34,902 bases of DNA from Candidatus Zambryskibacteria bacterium RIFCSPLOWO2_01_FULL_39_39 (GCA_001823925.1 MHWB01000003.1:23022-57923), one strand, 5' to 3'. Positions 23,031 through 30,039 are shown, counted from the first letter of the stretch. The notes: generated by a model from the sequence alone, not told the origin. A program made the numbers and translations.

Positions 23031-23897
23031 ATGATTTTACACGGGTTTCCTGTCAAGGAGAAAATAAAAGAAGTATTGATAGAAAGGATAAAAAAGCTTG
23101 AAAAGAAGTCATTTTTGGCGATTGTTCAAGTGGGAGATAGAGCTGACTCAAACGTTTATGTGAGACAAAAGCAAAAATTTGGAGAAGAAATAGGGGTGAA
23201 AGTTTTAATAAATAAATTTGATGTAGACATAAAAGAAGAAGATTTAACTAGGGAAATTAAAAAATTAAATGAAGATGAAAGTGTAAATGGTATTATTGTG
23301 CAACTGCCTTTACCCAAACACATTGATACGGAGAAAATAATAAATTTAATTTCAATACAGAAAGATGTAGACGGGTTAGTGTCAAGGACGACCCTTAAAC
23401 TGCCCCAGTCCCAAAGGGTTGTCCTTGACACTATTTCCGCCACTGCTCGCGGAGTTTTGGCTCTGCTTGATTATTACGAAATCACAGTTAAAGATAAAAA
23501 GGTAGCGGTGATAGGTCAGGGTATTTTGGCAGGCAAACCAATAGCTCTGGAGTTAGAAAAGAGGGGGGCAGAAGTTTTTAGGTGTGATGTAGATACCCCA
23601 AATATTTCGGAGATCACAAAGGGGTGCGATATTTTAATTTCGGCAGTTGGTAAAGCGGGGCTAATAACAAAAGAGTTTGTAAATCCTAAACAAGTAGTTA
23701 TTGATGTTGGTATAAATAAAATAACGCCCCCTAACCCCCTCTTACTTCAAGAGGGGGAACAAAAATCAAAAATAGTGGGAGATGTAAATTTTGAAGAGGT
23801 TTCTCCTATTGTTTCCTCCATTACTCCAGTACCTGGCGGCATCGGCCCTCTTACGGTCGCTTGCCTCTTTGAAAACCTCCTTGATTTATGTGAGTGA
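23031..23897 (+). CDS. folD: Methylenetetrahydrofolate dehydrogenase/cyclohydrolase FolD
   Basis: 288 residues, interconverting 5,10-methylene- and 10-formyl-tetrahydrofolate. The catalytic Tyr/Lys motif YVRQKQK, NGIIVQLPLP, KDVDGL, SATARGVLALL, the NADP loop GQGILAGKPIA and the C-terminal PVPGGIGPLT are present. Two segments do not fit the family and coincide with palindromic DNA: VSRTTLKLPQSQRVVLDT after KDVDGL, and TPPNPLLLQEGEQKSK inserted between DVGINK and VGDVNFEEV. The frame stays open, so the protein may carry these as surface insertions. Supplies one-carbon units with GlyA, ThyA and DHFR encoded further on. Confidence 0.95.
   Translation: MILHGFPVKEKIKEVLIERIKKLEKKSFLAIVQVGDRADSNVYVRQKQKFGEEIGVKVLINKFDVDIKEEDLTREIKKLNEDESVNGIIVQLPLPKHIDTEKIINLISIQKDVDGLVSRTTLKLPQSQRVVLDTISATARGVLALLDYYEITVKDKKVAVIGQGILAGKPIALELEKRGAEVFRCDVDTPNISEITKGCDILISAVGKAGLITKEFVNPKQVVIDVGINKITPPNPLLLQEGEQKSKIVGDVNFEEVSPIVSSITPVPGGIGPLTVACLFENLLDLCE
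23379..23431. repeat. In-frame palindromic element 1 inside folD
   Basis: GTGTCAAGGACGACCCTT (23379-23396) and AAGGGTTGTCCTTGACAC (23414-23431) pair over 18 positions with one G-U wobble, loop 17 bases. The outer TGTCAAGG/CCTTGACA is shared with the palindrome in argS (33752-33780). Confidence 0.85.
23726..23759. repeat. In-frame CCCCCTCTT-type repeat inside folD
   Basis: CCCCCTCTT (23735-23743) and AAGAGGGGG (23749-23757) enclose ACTTC; the preceding CCCCCTAA resembles the left part of the intergenic repeats at 24781, 25093 and 26225. In frame it encodes PPNPLLLQEGE, a peptide typical of translated copies of such repeats. Confidence 0.8.
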
Positions 23898-23910
23898 TTA
23901 GTGCTATAAT
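23881..23910 (+). promoter_or_regulatory. Promoter of the SIMPL gene
   Basis: TTGATT (23881-23886, inside the end of folD), 18 bases, TATAAT (23905-23910), followed by GGGGTTA as at the secE promoter. Confidence 0.6.
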
Positions 23911-23938
23911 GGGGTTATAATAATTAAGTATTAAAAAT

Positions 23939-24772
23939 ATGTTTAATCAAATGATGGGAGAGGAGGGGGCTAAAAGAGTGTCCAAGTGGACAGCCATTTC
24001 GCTCATGCTTCTCTCGGCTTTTCTTTTAGTAAAAGTAATAGGGGACTTCAAGAGATTGCCAAACATAGGCAAGGAGGTCTATCCGCAATCAACCATTACA
24101 GTGAGTGGTAAGGGCGAGGCTTTTGCTATTCCTGATATCGCTTCTTTCTCCTTTTCGGTCACCGAGGCGAGTGAATCGGTAGAATCAGCTCAGAAAATGC
24201 TTGATGAAAAAATTGCTAAAGCTTTGGTGGTTTTGAAAGAAGCTGAAGTCGCAGATAAAGATATAAAAACCACTGACTACAATGTTAATCCTAAATACGA
24301 ATGGAACCAGTATCCATGTCCTCCGGGCGTGATGGTTTCAGATCTTTCTTACCCCTGCCGTTCTGGAAAAAACGAACTTATCGGTTATGATGTGAGCCAA
24401 AGCATTACTGTTAAGGTGCGGGATGTGAAAAAAGTGGGAGATTTGGTAAGTAAAATAGGCGCTATAAATGTATCAAACATAAGTGGTGTAGAATTTACAG
24501 TTGATGAGAGAGAAAAATATGTAGCAGAGGCCAGAGAAAAGGCTATCACCGAAGCCAAAGCAAAAGGTAAAGAGTTGGCCAAACAGCTTGGGGTAAGACT
24601 TAATAAAATTTTGTACTTCAACGAAAACGGTAACTATCCTATTTACTATGGAGAAGGAAAGGGTGGTGGCGCTGATATGATGGTCTCATCTGTGGCTCCA
24701 GCCAGAGCAGAATTACCACAAGGCGAAACTAAGATCACTTCTGACGTTAGCATTACTTACGAGATTAGGTAG
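23939..24772 (+). CDS. Membrane-anchored SIMPL-domain (DUF541) protein
   Basis: 277 residues: a membrane anchor (about 18-36) and an extracytoplasmic SIMPL domain: ITVSGKGEAFAIPDIASFSFSV, then KDIKTTDYNVNPKYEW, GYDVSQSITVKVRDVKKVGDLVSKIG and KAKGKELAKQLGVRLNKIL. Two Cys (YPCPPG and YPCRSG) about 15 apart in an insertion loop may form a disulfide. The function of this family is poorly known (envelope stress and oxidative tolerance in some bacteria). Confidence 0.92.
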   Translation: MFNQMMGEEGAKRVSKWTAISLMLLSAFLLVKVIGDFKRLPNIGKEVYPQSTITVSGKGEAFAIPDIASFSFSVTEASESVESAQKMLDEKIAKALVVLKEAEVADKDIKTTDYNVNPKYEWNQYPCPPGVMVSDLSYPCRSGKNELIGYDVSQSITVKVRDVKKVGDLVSKIGAINVSNISGVEFTVDEREKYVAEAREKAITEAKAKGKELAKQLGVRLNKILYFNENGNYPIYYGEGKGGGADMMVSSVAPARAELPQGETKITSDVSITYEIR

Positions 24773-24776
24773 CCCT

Positions 24777-24820
24777 CGAACCTCACCCCCCAACCCCTCT
24801 CCTTGCGAAGGAGGGGGGAG
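24777..24820. repeat. Dispersed CCTCACCCCC palindromic repeat, copy 1
   Basis: AACCTCACCCCCCAACCCC then CTCTCCTT-GCG-AAGGAGGGGGG. Arms pair over about 11 bases. It lies just after the SIMPL stop. It is a diverged relative of the two identical copies downstream. Confidence 0.85.
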
Positions 24821-24831
24821 CTGCGAGTCAT

Positions 24832-24859
24832 TTGACATTAGATTAGTGGGGTGTATAAT
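24832..24859 (+). promoter_or_regulatory. secE: Promoter of the secE-nusG-rplK operon
   Basis: TTGACA (24832-24837), 16 bases, TATAAT (24854-24859): both elements are perfect consensus. The transcript leader would be about 50 bases. Confidence 0.85.
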
Positions 24860-24881
24860 GGGGTTACAATTTAATAATAGA

Positions 24882-24903
24882 GAGACCCCGCAAGGGGTTT
24901 TTT
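24882..24903 (+). terminator. Hairpin plus T6 in the secE leader (possible attenuator)
   Basis: ACCCC-GCAA-GGGGT with a GNRA tetraloop and T6 ending at 24903, 15 bases before the secE ATG and about 25 bases after the promoter's expected start site. Because a consensus promoter lies just upstream, it would act on the operon's own leader, as an attenuator or a 5' stabilising hairpin. Confidence 0.65.
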
Positions 24904-24918
24904 CTAAACAAAAATATT

Positions 24919-25095
24919 ATGTCAATAATCAATTACTTTAAAGAAACAAAAGGGGAGTTGAGCCATGTCAATTGGCCAACCAGAAGACAGTCAATTATTT
25001 TTTCTTTGGTCGTCATTATTATTTCTGTCCTCACCGCATTCTTTTTGGGGTTGTTTGATTTTATCTTCTCTAAGATATTAAATTTATTTATATAA
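24919..25095 (+). CDS. secE: Preprotein translocase subunit SecE
   Basis: 58 residues, the small essential subunit of SecYEG. The amphipathic helix FKETKGELSHVNWPTRRQ carries the signature ELxxVxWPTR, followed by the single membrane helix (about 25-49). Very short but normal for bacterial SecE. It starts at ATG 24919 without SD and its TAA stop (25093-25095) is the first triplet of a palindromic repeat. nusG follows, the classical order. Confidence 0.95.
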   Translation: MSIINYFKETKGELSHVNWPTRRQSIIFSLVVIIISVLTAFFLGLFDFIFSKILNLFI

Positions 25096-25138
25096 CCTCA
25101 CCCCCAACCCCTCTCCTAGATGCAGGAGAGGGGAGAAA
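25093..25138. repeat. Dispersed CCTCACCCCC palindromic repeat, copy 2
   Basis: TAACCTCACCCCCAA then CCCCTCTCCT (25108-25117), loop AGATGC, AGGAGAGGGG (25124-25133) and AGAAA. Identical over 46 bases to 26225-26270. It begins with the secE stop codon and fills most of the gap to nusG. Confidence 0.95.
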
Positions 25139-25154
25139 AAGGGAATTAACTCAT

Positions 25155-25700
25155 ATGTCTAAACAACAAATACAAGAAAGCCGAAATTGGTATGCTATAC
25201 ATACATACTCTGGCTATGAAAATGCCGTAATGCGCAACTTAAAACAGCGCATCGAATCTTTGGGCATGGAAGACAAAATTTTTAACGTTTTGGTGCCGAC
25301 TGAAAAGAAAATAAAAATAAAAGGTAATAAGCGAGTGGAAGAAGAAGAGAAAATCTATCCGGGTTATGTCTTGGTGGATATGGTGGTAACCGATGATTCG
25401 TGGTATGTGGTTAGAAATACCCCAAGGGTTACTGGTTTTGTCGGCGCCGGAGTCTTCCCGGTACCCCTTAATCCAAAGGAAGTGGAAGATCTTTTCAAGA
25501 GGATGAATTCAGAAAAAGTAAGACACAACATTGATCTCTCTTTAGATGATGCGGTCAAGATCGTTGACGGTCCATTTAAAGATTTGGAAGGTAAAGTTGG
25601 GGAAGTAGATGAAGAGCGAGGTAAGGTCAAAGTCTTGGTGCCAATGTTTGGCAGAGAAACGCCAGTGGAGCTAGATTTCTTGCAAGTGAAGAAGATATAG
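25155..25700 (+). CDS. nusG: Transcription antitermination/elongation factor NusG
   Basis: 181 residues, binding RNA polymerase and linking it to the ribosome. The NGN domain starts NWYAIHTYSGYENAVMRNLKQR and contains VLVPTEKK, YPGYVLVDMVV and VRNTPRVTGFVG; the C-terminal KOW domain reads VKIVDGPFKDLEGKVGEVDEERGKVKVLV. Full length and normal order. It lies between secE and rplK as in most bacteria. No clear SD. Confidence 0.97.
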   Translation: MSKQQIQESRNWYAIHTYSGYENAVMRNLKQRIESLGMEDKIFNVLVPTEKKIKIKGNKRVEEEEKIYPGYVLVDMVVTDDSWYVVRNTPRVTGFVGAGVFPVPLNPKEVEDLFKRMNSEKVRHNIDLSLDDAVKIVDGPFKDLEGKVGEVDEERGKVKVLVPMFGRETPVELDFLQVKKI

Positions 25701-25804
25701 GTTAATATCATATTTCGCCAAAAGTAAATTTGTAAAAGTCCTCGGGTCGCCTATTTCATGGCTTAACCAGACTTTTGAAATTCACTTCTGGCTTCACAAT
25801 CAAA

Positions 25805-26227
25805 ATGGCAAAAAAAATAACAAAAAAAATAAAAATAGTGATAGCTGCTGGTAAAGCAACCCCAGCGCCTCCTGTGGGGACAGCTCTGGGGCCTGCTGGT
25901 ATAAATATTGGTGAATTTGTCACCAAGTTTAATGAAGCGACCCGTGGTATGGAAGGATTGGTGCCAGCCGAAATCAATGTCTATGAAGATCGGACTTTTG
26001 ACTTTATTCTCAAAACTCCACCCGCTTCCAGTCTTATAAAAAAGGCACTTGGTATTGAAAAGGGCGCCGGTAAAACTCCGAGTCAAAAGGTAGGTACTAT
26101 CACTCGTAAACAACTTGAAGAAATCGCTCAAATCAAAATGGTTGATTTAAATGCCAATGACCTAGAAGCTGCTGTTAAAATTATTGCTGGCACTTGTAGA
26201 TCAATGGGGGTGGAGATGAAAGGATAA
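25805..26227 (+). CDS. rplK: Ribosomal protein L11 (uL11)
   Basis: 140 residues, the GTPase-associated-centre protein. Starts [43 protein letters not shown] with the family's Pro-rich hinge; the C-terminal RNA-binding domain is [36 protein letters not shown] and ends [13 protein letters not shown] 25805 preferred over 25775, giving the standard N-terminus. The 100 bases after nusG hold an AAAAGTC/GACTTTT inverted repeat but nothing else I can name. In most bacteria rplA follows; here a repeat and a terminator follow. Confidence 0.97.
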   Translation: MAKKITKKIKIVIAAGKATPAPPVGTALGPAGINIGEFVTKFNEATRGMEGLVPAEINVYEDRTFDFILKTPPASSLIKKALGIEKGAGKTPSQKVGTITRKQLEEIAQIKMVDLNANDLEAAVKIIAGTCRSMGVEMKG

Positions 26228-26270
26228 CCTCACCCCCAACCCCTCTCCTAGATGCAGGAGAGGGGAGAAA
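26225..26270. repeat. Dispersed CCTCACCCCC palindromic repeat, copy 3
   Basis: Identical over 46 bases to the copy at 25093-25138; again the first three bases are the stop codon (here of rplK). Confidence 0.95.
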
Positions 26271-26291
26271 GACAAAAACAAACAAATTAAG

Positions 26292-26330
26292 AAACAAAAA
26301 GACTTTTAAAACAAGTCTTTTTGTTTTGTT
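26292..26330 (+). terminator. Terminator of the secE-nusG-rplK operon
   Basis: AAACAAAAAGACTT (26292-26305) pairs perfectly with AAGTCTTTTTGTTT (26313-26326), 14 A/T-rich pairs with T-rich 3' side. Confidence 0.8.
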
Positions 26331-26379
26331 AAAAATATGTAAGATGGGGATGGGAGTTGTTTGAAAGGAGAAGAATTTA

Positions 26380-27033
26380 ATGAGTGACAACAATAAAGTG
26401 GCAACGTTGCGCATTAAAGATTTGGAAAACTTAAATCTAATGCGTGACCCGTCTTTTCGCGTGATGACAGACAGGGAAGGTGTGCTTTCGTATCGCAAAT
26501 GCTACCAAGGCACAGACAAAAGGGTTGGCTTTGTGGGTGGGGTTTACGATAGATTAAGTGATGCGCATGTCAAGTACTTGCTCAAGTGTCTTGAGGGGTG
26601 CGATATTTTGATTGTTGCGCTTGACGATGATGAGTTGACCAGGAAACGTAAGAATGATCCATTGCGCCCTTGGGATTCGGAACAAAAGAGGGCAAGGATT
26701 CTCTCTTGGTGTGGTCTGGCGCATATTATCACTTTCCGTCATGTCAACGAGCATCCGTATGATCTCATTAAGACTCTTAATCCAGATATTTTGTTCACTT
26801 CCAGTACCACAAAAGATGTGAATGATGAAGATCGACAGCGACTTCAAGAATACTGCGGCGAAGTGGTTGTTTTTGAACCTCAATCTCCCGAGCATACCTC
26901 TGACGAGTTTTTGCGCATTGAAGCTTATCATATGAACAGAGCGGCCAAGAGAATTGTGGAAGCTGTAAATGACATGGTGGGCCAATACGGCTCGGAAGTA
27001 ATTCTGCAGAAAAAAAGGGAAACCAGTGGATAA
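26380..27033 (+). CDS. Nucleotidyltransferase-like (cytidylyltransferase fold) protein
   Basis: 217 residues. After about 45 residues the segment VGFVGGVYDRLSDAHVKYLLKCLEGCDILIVALDDD matches the Rossmann-like nucleotidyltransferase core of RfaE/TagD-type enzymes. The usual LHxGH signature reads LSDAH, so the first catalytic His is Ser. The middle part (LRPWDSEQKRARILSWCGLAHIITF) matches the family's region where RxxxL contacts are found. Substrate unknown. Strong SD (AAAGGAGAAG). It overlaps the next gene by 8 bases, so the two are coupled and probably work together. Confidence 0.7.
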   Translation: MSDNNKVATLRIKDLENLNLMRDPSFRVMTDREGVLSYRKCYQGTDKRVGFVGGVYDRLSDAHVKYLLKCLEGCDILIVALDDDELTRKRKNDPLRPWDSEQKRARILSWCGLAHIITFRHVNEHPYDLIKTLNPDILFTSSTTKDVNDEDRQRLQEYCGEVVVFEPQSPEHTSDEFLRIEAYHMNRAAKRIVEAVNDMVGQYGSEVILQKKRETSG

Positions 27034-27868
27034 TCTCATCGCCTATATTCCGGTACTCAATCAGCAGTATGCAGAGTGGCTGAAGGGACACCAGAGGCCA
27101 TCTCTCTTTCTGATTGATCAGGGGCTTGCGGAAAAACTAGTCCCTCGTTTGGCACGAAATATTATTGCGCGCTCTACCGCAAGGGTACTCGACAATATTT
27201 TGAGCGAAATGCTTGTGCACGATGTGAGTATTCTCACGGTTGTGTATCCAAGAATAATCTGTTATCAACCAGTTATGCCCAACGATGATGTCTCTCATGC
27301 ATATGCTCACGAGTATCGCCTAACGGGCCAAACTTTTGAAAATGTGTGGGGTCGTTGGGACATGACTGCGGTAACAAGGCAGGAGCCGGTGATACCAGAT
27401 TTGGAAGTAAGTTCCGAAGAGATCGACCGCTTGCGGATGGAGTCAGCCAGAAAACTCGCTCAAGCGAGTCCAGATTGGTGGAGACAAATTGGAGCGCTGG
27501 CGTTTCGAGACGGAGAGGTGATCGCTTGCGCTTACAATGCCCACAAACCAAATGAGTACGAGACAGCGCTCTTCAGTGATCCGCGCATAAACTTCGACGC
27601 CGGTGATCCTCTTGGGGCTGAAGTATACCTTTCTCTGCATGCAGAAAAAGGTCTTATTGGTGTCTGTGCTCGTGAGGGTGTGAGATTGAAGGGGGCGTCC
27701 GTCTACGTAACAACTTTTCCTTGCGCAGATTGTGCGCGTTATTTAGCGGAAACCCAGATCAAAGAATTGTTCTTTTCTGATGGATATAGTGTTCTTGGGG
27801 GTCTACGGACTCTCCAAGCCGCTGGTATCCGTATTGTGCAGGTAAAAAAAGTCCCCGAGTCCGCTTAA
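27026..27868 (+). CDS. Deoxycytidylate (dCMP) deaminase-like protein with an extra N-terminal domain
   Basis: 280 residues from a GTG start. The C-terminal half is a zinc deaminase of the CDA/dCMP fold: HAEKGLIGVC (zinc His and catalytic Glu) and TTFPCADCARYL (PCxxC zinc ligands). IGALAFRDGEVIACAYN is the usual first strand pair. The first 130 residues (IAYIPVLNQQYAEWLKGHQRPSLFLIDQ...) are not part of the usual family and I do not recognise them. dUMP from dCMP would feed thymidylate synthase encoded 1.1 kb away. A base-modifying or tRNA-editing role is an alternative. Confidence 0.75.
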   Translation: MDNLIAYIPVLNQQYAEWLKGHQRPSLFLIDQGLAEKLVPRLARNIIARSTARVLDNILSEMLVHDVSILTVVYPRIICYQPVMPNDDVSHAYAHEYRLTGQTFENVWGRWDMTAVTRQEPVIPDLEVSSEEIDRLRMESARKLAQASPDWWRQIGALAFRDGEVIACAYNAHKPNEYETALFSDPRINFDAGDPLGAEVYLSLHAEKGLIGVCAREGVRLKGASVYVTTFPCADCARYLAETQIKELFFSDGYSVLGGLRTLQAAGIRIVQVKKVPESA

Positions 27869-27890
27869 CGCGAGCTCGGGGCATTTTGTT
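27852..27890 (+). terminator. Terminator overlapping the deaminase stop
   Basis: CCCCGAG (27853-27859) pairs with CTCGGGG (27875-27881), then CATTTTGTTTT. The left arm encodes the last residues of the deaminase. It also faces the minus-strand HIT gene, but the T-run favours the plus strand. Confidence 0.85.
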
Positions 27891-27894
27891 TTCA

Positions 27895-28371
27895 TCACTC
27901 GGGTACTTTGTAGCCGAGAACCGACGTAATGAAAGAGTCTGGATATTTGGGGTCCATCACTTCCTCTTTGGAAGCGCCGGATACTATATGTGCGTGGAGA
28001 TGGGAGACTGTGGCTCCTGTGTAAGTCATTTCCCCAAATCGCATTATGGCAGTGGCACCCACTATGTCATTTTCTGCGCAGAATTCAGAAAACAGCGAAA
28101 GTAGTTCATCACCAGCCCCTAGTGCAAGTTCAGAGATAGAAGATATATGATATGCGTAAATTCCCAAGTAATGATGCTTGGCCCCAGAGTATGGATGATC
28201 ATTTGCGGTGATCGCCCAAAATCTACCAAATTTGATTACTGGGGCGTCGTGCCATTCGGCAAGATTTTCCCAGCAAAATGGGCAGATTCCCAATCTGATA
28301 CATTCCTCCATCCTTGCTCTTTGGGATTCTACTCTCGTGTGAGAAAGTTCAAAAAGTTGTTCTTTACTCAA
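27895..28371 (-). CDS. HIT-family nucleotide hydrolase
   Basis: 158 residues. The histidine triad is HLHAH in TGATVSHLHAHIVSG; CPFC (ICPFCWENL) near residue 30 suggests a zinc-type N-terminus as in many Ap4A or AMP-conjugate hydrolases. The start is TTG with a good SD (AAGGAG, 8 bases away). Encoded just downstream of DHFR on the same strand, although a terminator lies between. May clear dinucleoside polyphosphates or nucleoside phosphoramidates. Confidence 0.9.
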   Translation of the reverse strand: MSKEQLFELSHTRVESQRARMEECIRLGICPFCWENLAEWHDAPVIKFGRFWAITANDHPYSGAKHHYLGIYAYHISSISELALGAGDELLSLFSEFCAENDIVGATAIMRFGEMTYTGATVSHLHAHIVSGASKEEVMDPKYPDSFITSVLGYKVPE

Positions 28372-28404
28372 GATTTTCTCCTTCCGTTTGCCTTTATAGC
28401 ATTT

Positions 28405-28450
28405 TTTATAAAAAAAGAAAACCGCCAGACCTATGTGAGGTGGGCGGTTG
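28405..28450 (-). terminator. Terminator after DHFR
   Basis: On the minus strand the DHFR stop is followed by a hairpin with GGCGG/CCGCC at its base and ACCT/AGGT near the loop, then TTTTCTTTTTTT. Confidence 0.8.
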
Positions 28451-28456
28451 TGAAAG

Positions 28457-28999
28457 CTACTTTCGTTTAAAGATAAGATAGCCAGAGTTGATTGTGTCCT
28501 TTTCGGCTCCGGCTTCTCCAGCTTTGAAACGTTTAAAATAAATATTCATCCAATCACTCAAGTTGTATTTTGGGAAAAAGGCATCTCCCTCAAACTTTTC
28601 GTAAAGTATTGTTGTGTGGAGGAAATCTGTCACCGGTAAGGCTAAAGCATAAATCTCTGCTCCACCGATGATCCACACAGTCTCTGATTTTGCCTGTTGC
28701 ACCGCTTCCTCGAGCGAGTGAGCAACAATCACCCCCGAATTTTCGATGGTAAATTGGGGGTTGCGAGTTAACACTATATTTTGTCGATTCGGTAGGGGTC
28801 GAAATTTAAAGGGAATGGAATCCCAAGTTTTTCGACCCATCACCACCGAGTGACCCACAGTGAGCTCGACAAACCTTTTCATGTCAGAGGGGACCTTGCC
28901 TCTCCATGGCATGTCCCCATTTTTTCCAATAACACTTTTACCATCCTGTGTGCAGACAGGAGAGGCATAACTAATTTTGACGATTTTTCCTTTAAGCAT
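28457..28999 (-). CDS. folA: Dihydrofolate reductase
   Basis: 180 residues, reducing dihydrofolate to tetrahydrofolate with NADPH. Signatures: IGKNGDMPWRGKVPSDMKRF (substrate loop, with Asp in place of the usual Leu before MPW), VVMGRKTWDSIPFKFRPLPNRQNIVLTR (NADPH binding) and VWIIGGAEIYALALP. Strong SD (AGGAGA) before the ATG. It follows thyA on the minus strand after only 8 bases, so the pair is an operon, logical since ThyA makes the dihydrofolate that this enzyme recycles. Confidence 0.97.
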   Translation of the reverse strand: MLKGKIVKISYASPVCTQDGKSVIGKNGDMPWRGKVPSDMKRFVELTVGHSVVMGRKTWDSIPFKFRPLPNRQNIVLTRNPQFTIENSGVIVAHSLEEAVQQAKSETVWIIGGAEIYALALPVTDFLHTTILYEKFEGDAFFPKYNLSDWMNIYFKRFKAGEAGAEKDTINSGYLIFKRK

Positions 29000-29007
29000 G
29001 CTCTCTC

Positions 29008-29967
29008 CTAGAGTGTGGTTGGGATCTTCATCCCCGGATGTGATTGATAATCCGAAATCTCGAAATGGTCTGCCGTGAAGTCAAAGATGTTACTAATCCT
29101 CTGCCCCTCGTCAGTTAAATTGAGAGTAGGAAATGGAAACGGTTCTCTTTCCAAAAGTTCATCCACTCTGTCTACTTGATTTGTGTAAATCTGTGCATCA
29201 TCCACGACATGGATATATTTGTAAGGTTCGTATCCACATACGTGAGCAAGCATTATGGTGAGAGCGGCGTATTGAATGATGTTTGACACTACTCCGACCG
29301 GCACATCTCCAGATCGCTGGGTCATCGTGAGTGCCAGCTTCCTGCCCTCAATCACCGTCGCTTGGATTTTGGTGCCATGGCACGGCGCCACAACTACCTG
29401 TCGTCTCAGCTTACCATGTTGCATATCAAGCGGGGGAAACCAAGTGCTGATAACGTGTCCATTCAAATAGGGTCCGTCTTTGAGAGATTGGACCAGATTT
29501 TCTACTTGGTTGAATGGTCTGGGCGCATAGCATCCTTGCCCCGTAAATTCTGCAGACTTTTCCCACTCGAAATGGGGCAGTTTAGCAAGAATTGGTCCGT
29601 AAGAACCAGGACCGAGGTTACCAGTCTTGAGACCAAAATTGGCGCATTTTTCGGGGGAAACCCAATCTGCCCACCAATTGCATCCAGAAGCCAGCATTTC
29701 ATCAAGTGTCTGTACTCCTTGCATGAAGAGGATGATTTCTGTAATGGCGGTTTTCCAAAACGGAATCTTCCGTTCAGTGATGATCGGAAATCCGTTCTCA
29801 AATTTGAAAACCATTCGCGGTGTTTCCAAGTTGGTCCAACGTCCCGCATCTTGATGCGGATTTTTGGCCAGAAATGTCTCTGGCGATTGACGGATGAATC
29901 TCAATACATTTGCGTATTGCCTGTCCGGAATTCGTTCCGAGTAAGGCTTATAGGGAATTGTCGTCAT
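29008..29967 (-). CDS. thyA: Thymidylate synthase ThyA
   Basis: 319 residues, methylating dUMP to dTMP with 5,10-methylene-tetrahydrofolate. The catalytic Cys is in VVVAPCHG; the dUMP/folate contacts are visible in TMTQRSGDVPVGVVSNIIQYA (usual QRSxDxxLGxPFN) and VVDDAQIYTNQVDRV (usual GDxHxYxNH). These are somewhat divergent from E. coli ThyA, notably GVVSNI for GxPFNI. The internal ATG at 29967 was preferred over 30000 because AAGGAG lies 9 bases upstream of it. Not a flavin-dependent ThyX. Confidence 0.92.
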   Translation of the reverse strand: MTTIPYKPYSERIPDRQYANVLRFIRQSPETFLAKNPHQDAGRWTNLETPRMVFKFENGFPIITERKIPFWKTAITEIILFMQGVQTLDEMLASGCNWWADWVSPEKCANFGLKTGNLGPGSYGPILAKLPHFEWEKSAEFTGQGCYAPRPFNQVENLVQSLKDGPYLNGHVISTWFPPLDMQHGKLRRQVVVAPCHGTKIQATVIEGRKLALTMTQRSGDVPVGVVSNIIQYAALTIMLAHVCGYEPYKYIHVVDDAQIYTNQVDRVDELLEREPFPFPTLNLTDEGQRISNIFDFTADHFEISDYQSHPGMKIPTTL

Positions 29968-30039
29968 ATCAAAGGACTCCTTCCTCTTTGTATTCTCCAT
30001 AAAAATAGAAAAAAATCAAATTTGTGTTATATTTTGGAA

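Noticed and set aside
24777-26270. CRISPR array
   Set aside because: The repeats are palindromic, more than 250 bases apart with genes between them, and lack regular spacers; no cas genes.
26181-26498. Minus-strand open frame of 105 codons
   Set aside because: It reads through the palindromic repeat, the terminator and the start of the nucleotidyltransferase gene in antisense.
27346-27555. Plus-strand 69-codon frame inside the deaminase gene
   Set aside because: Out of frame with the zinc-deaminase motifs and without its own SD.
29362-30039. 226-codon N-terminal extension of glyA
   Set aside because: It is antisense to thyA, and SHMT proteins start at the MKDIQIKKLI segment.
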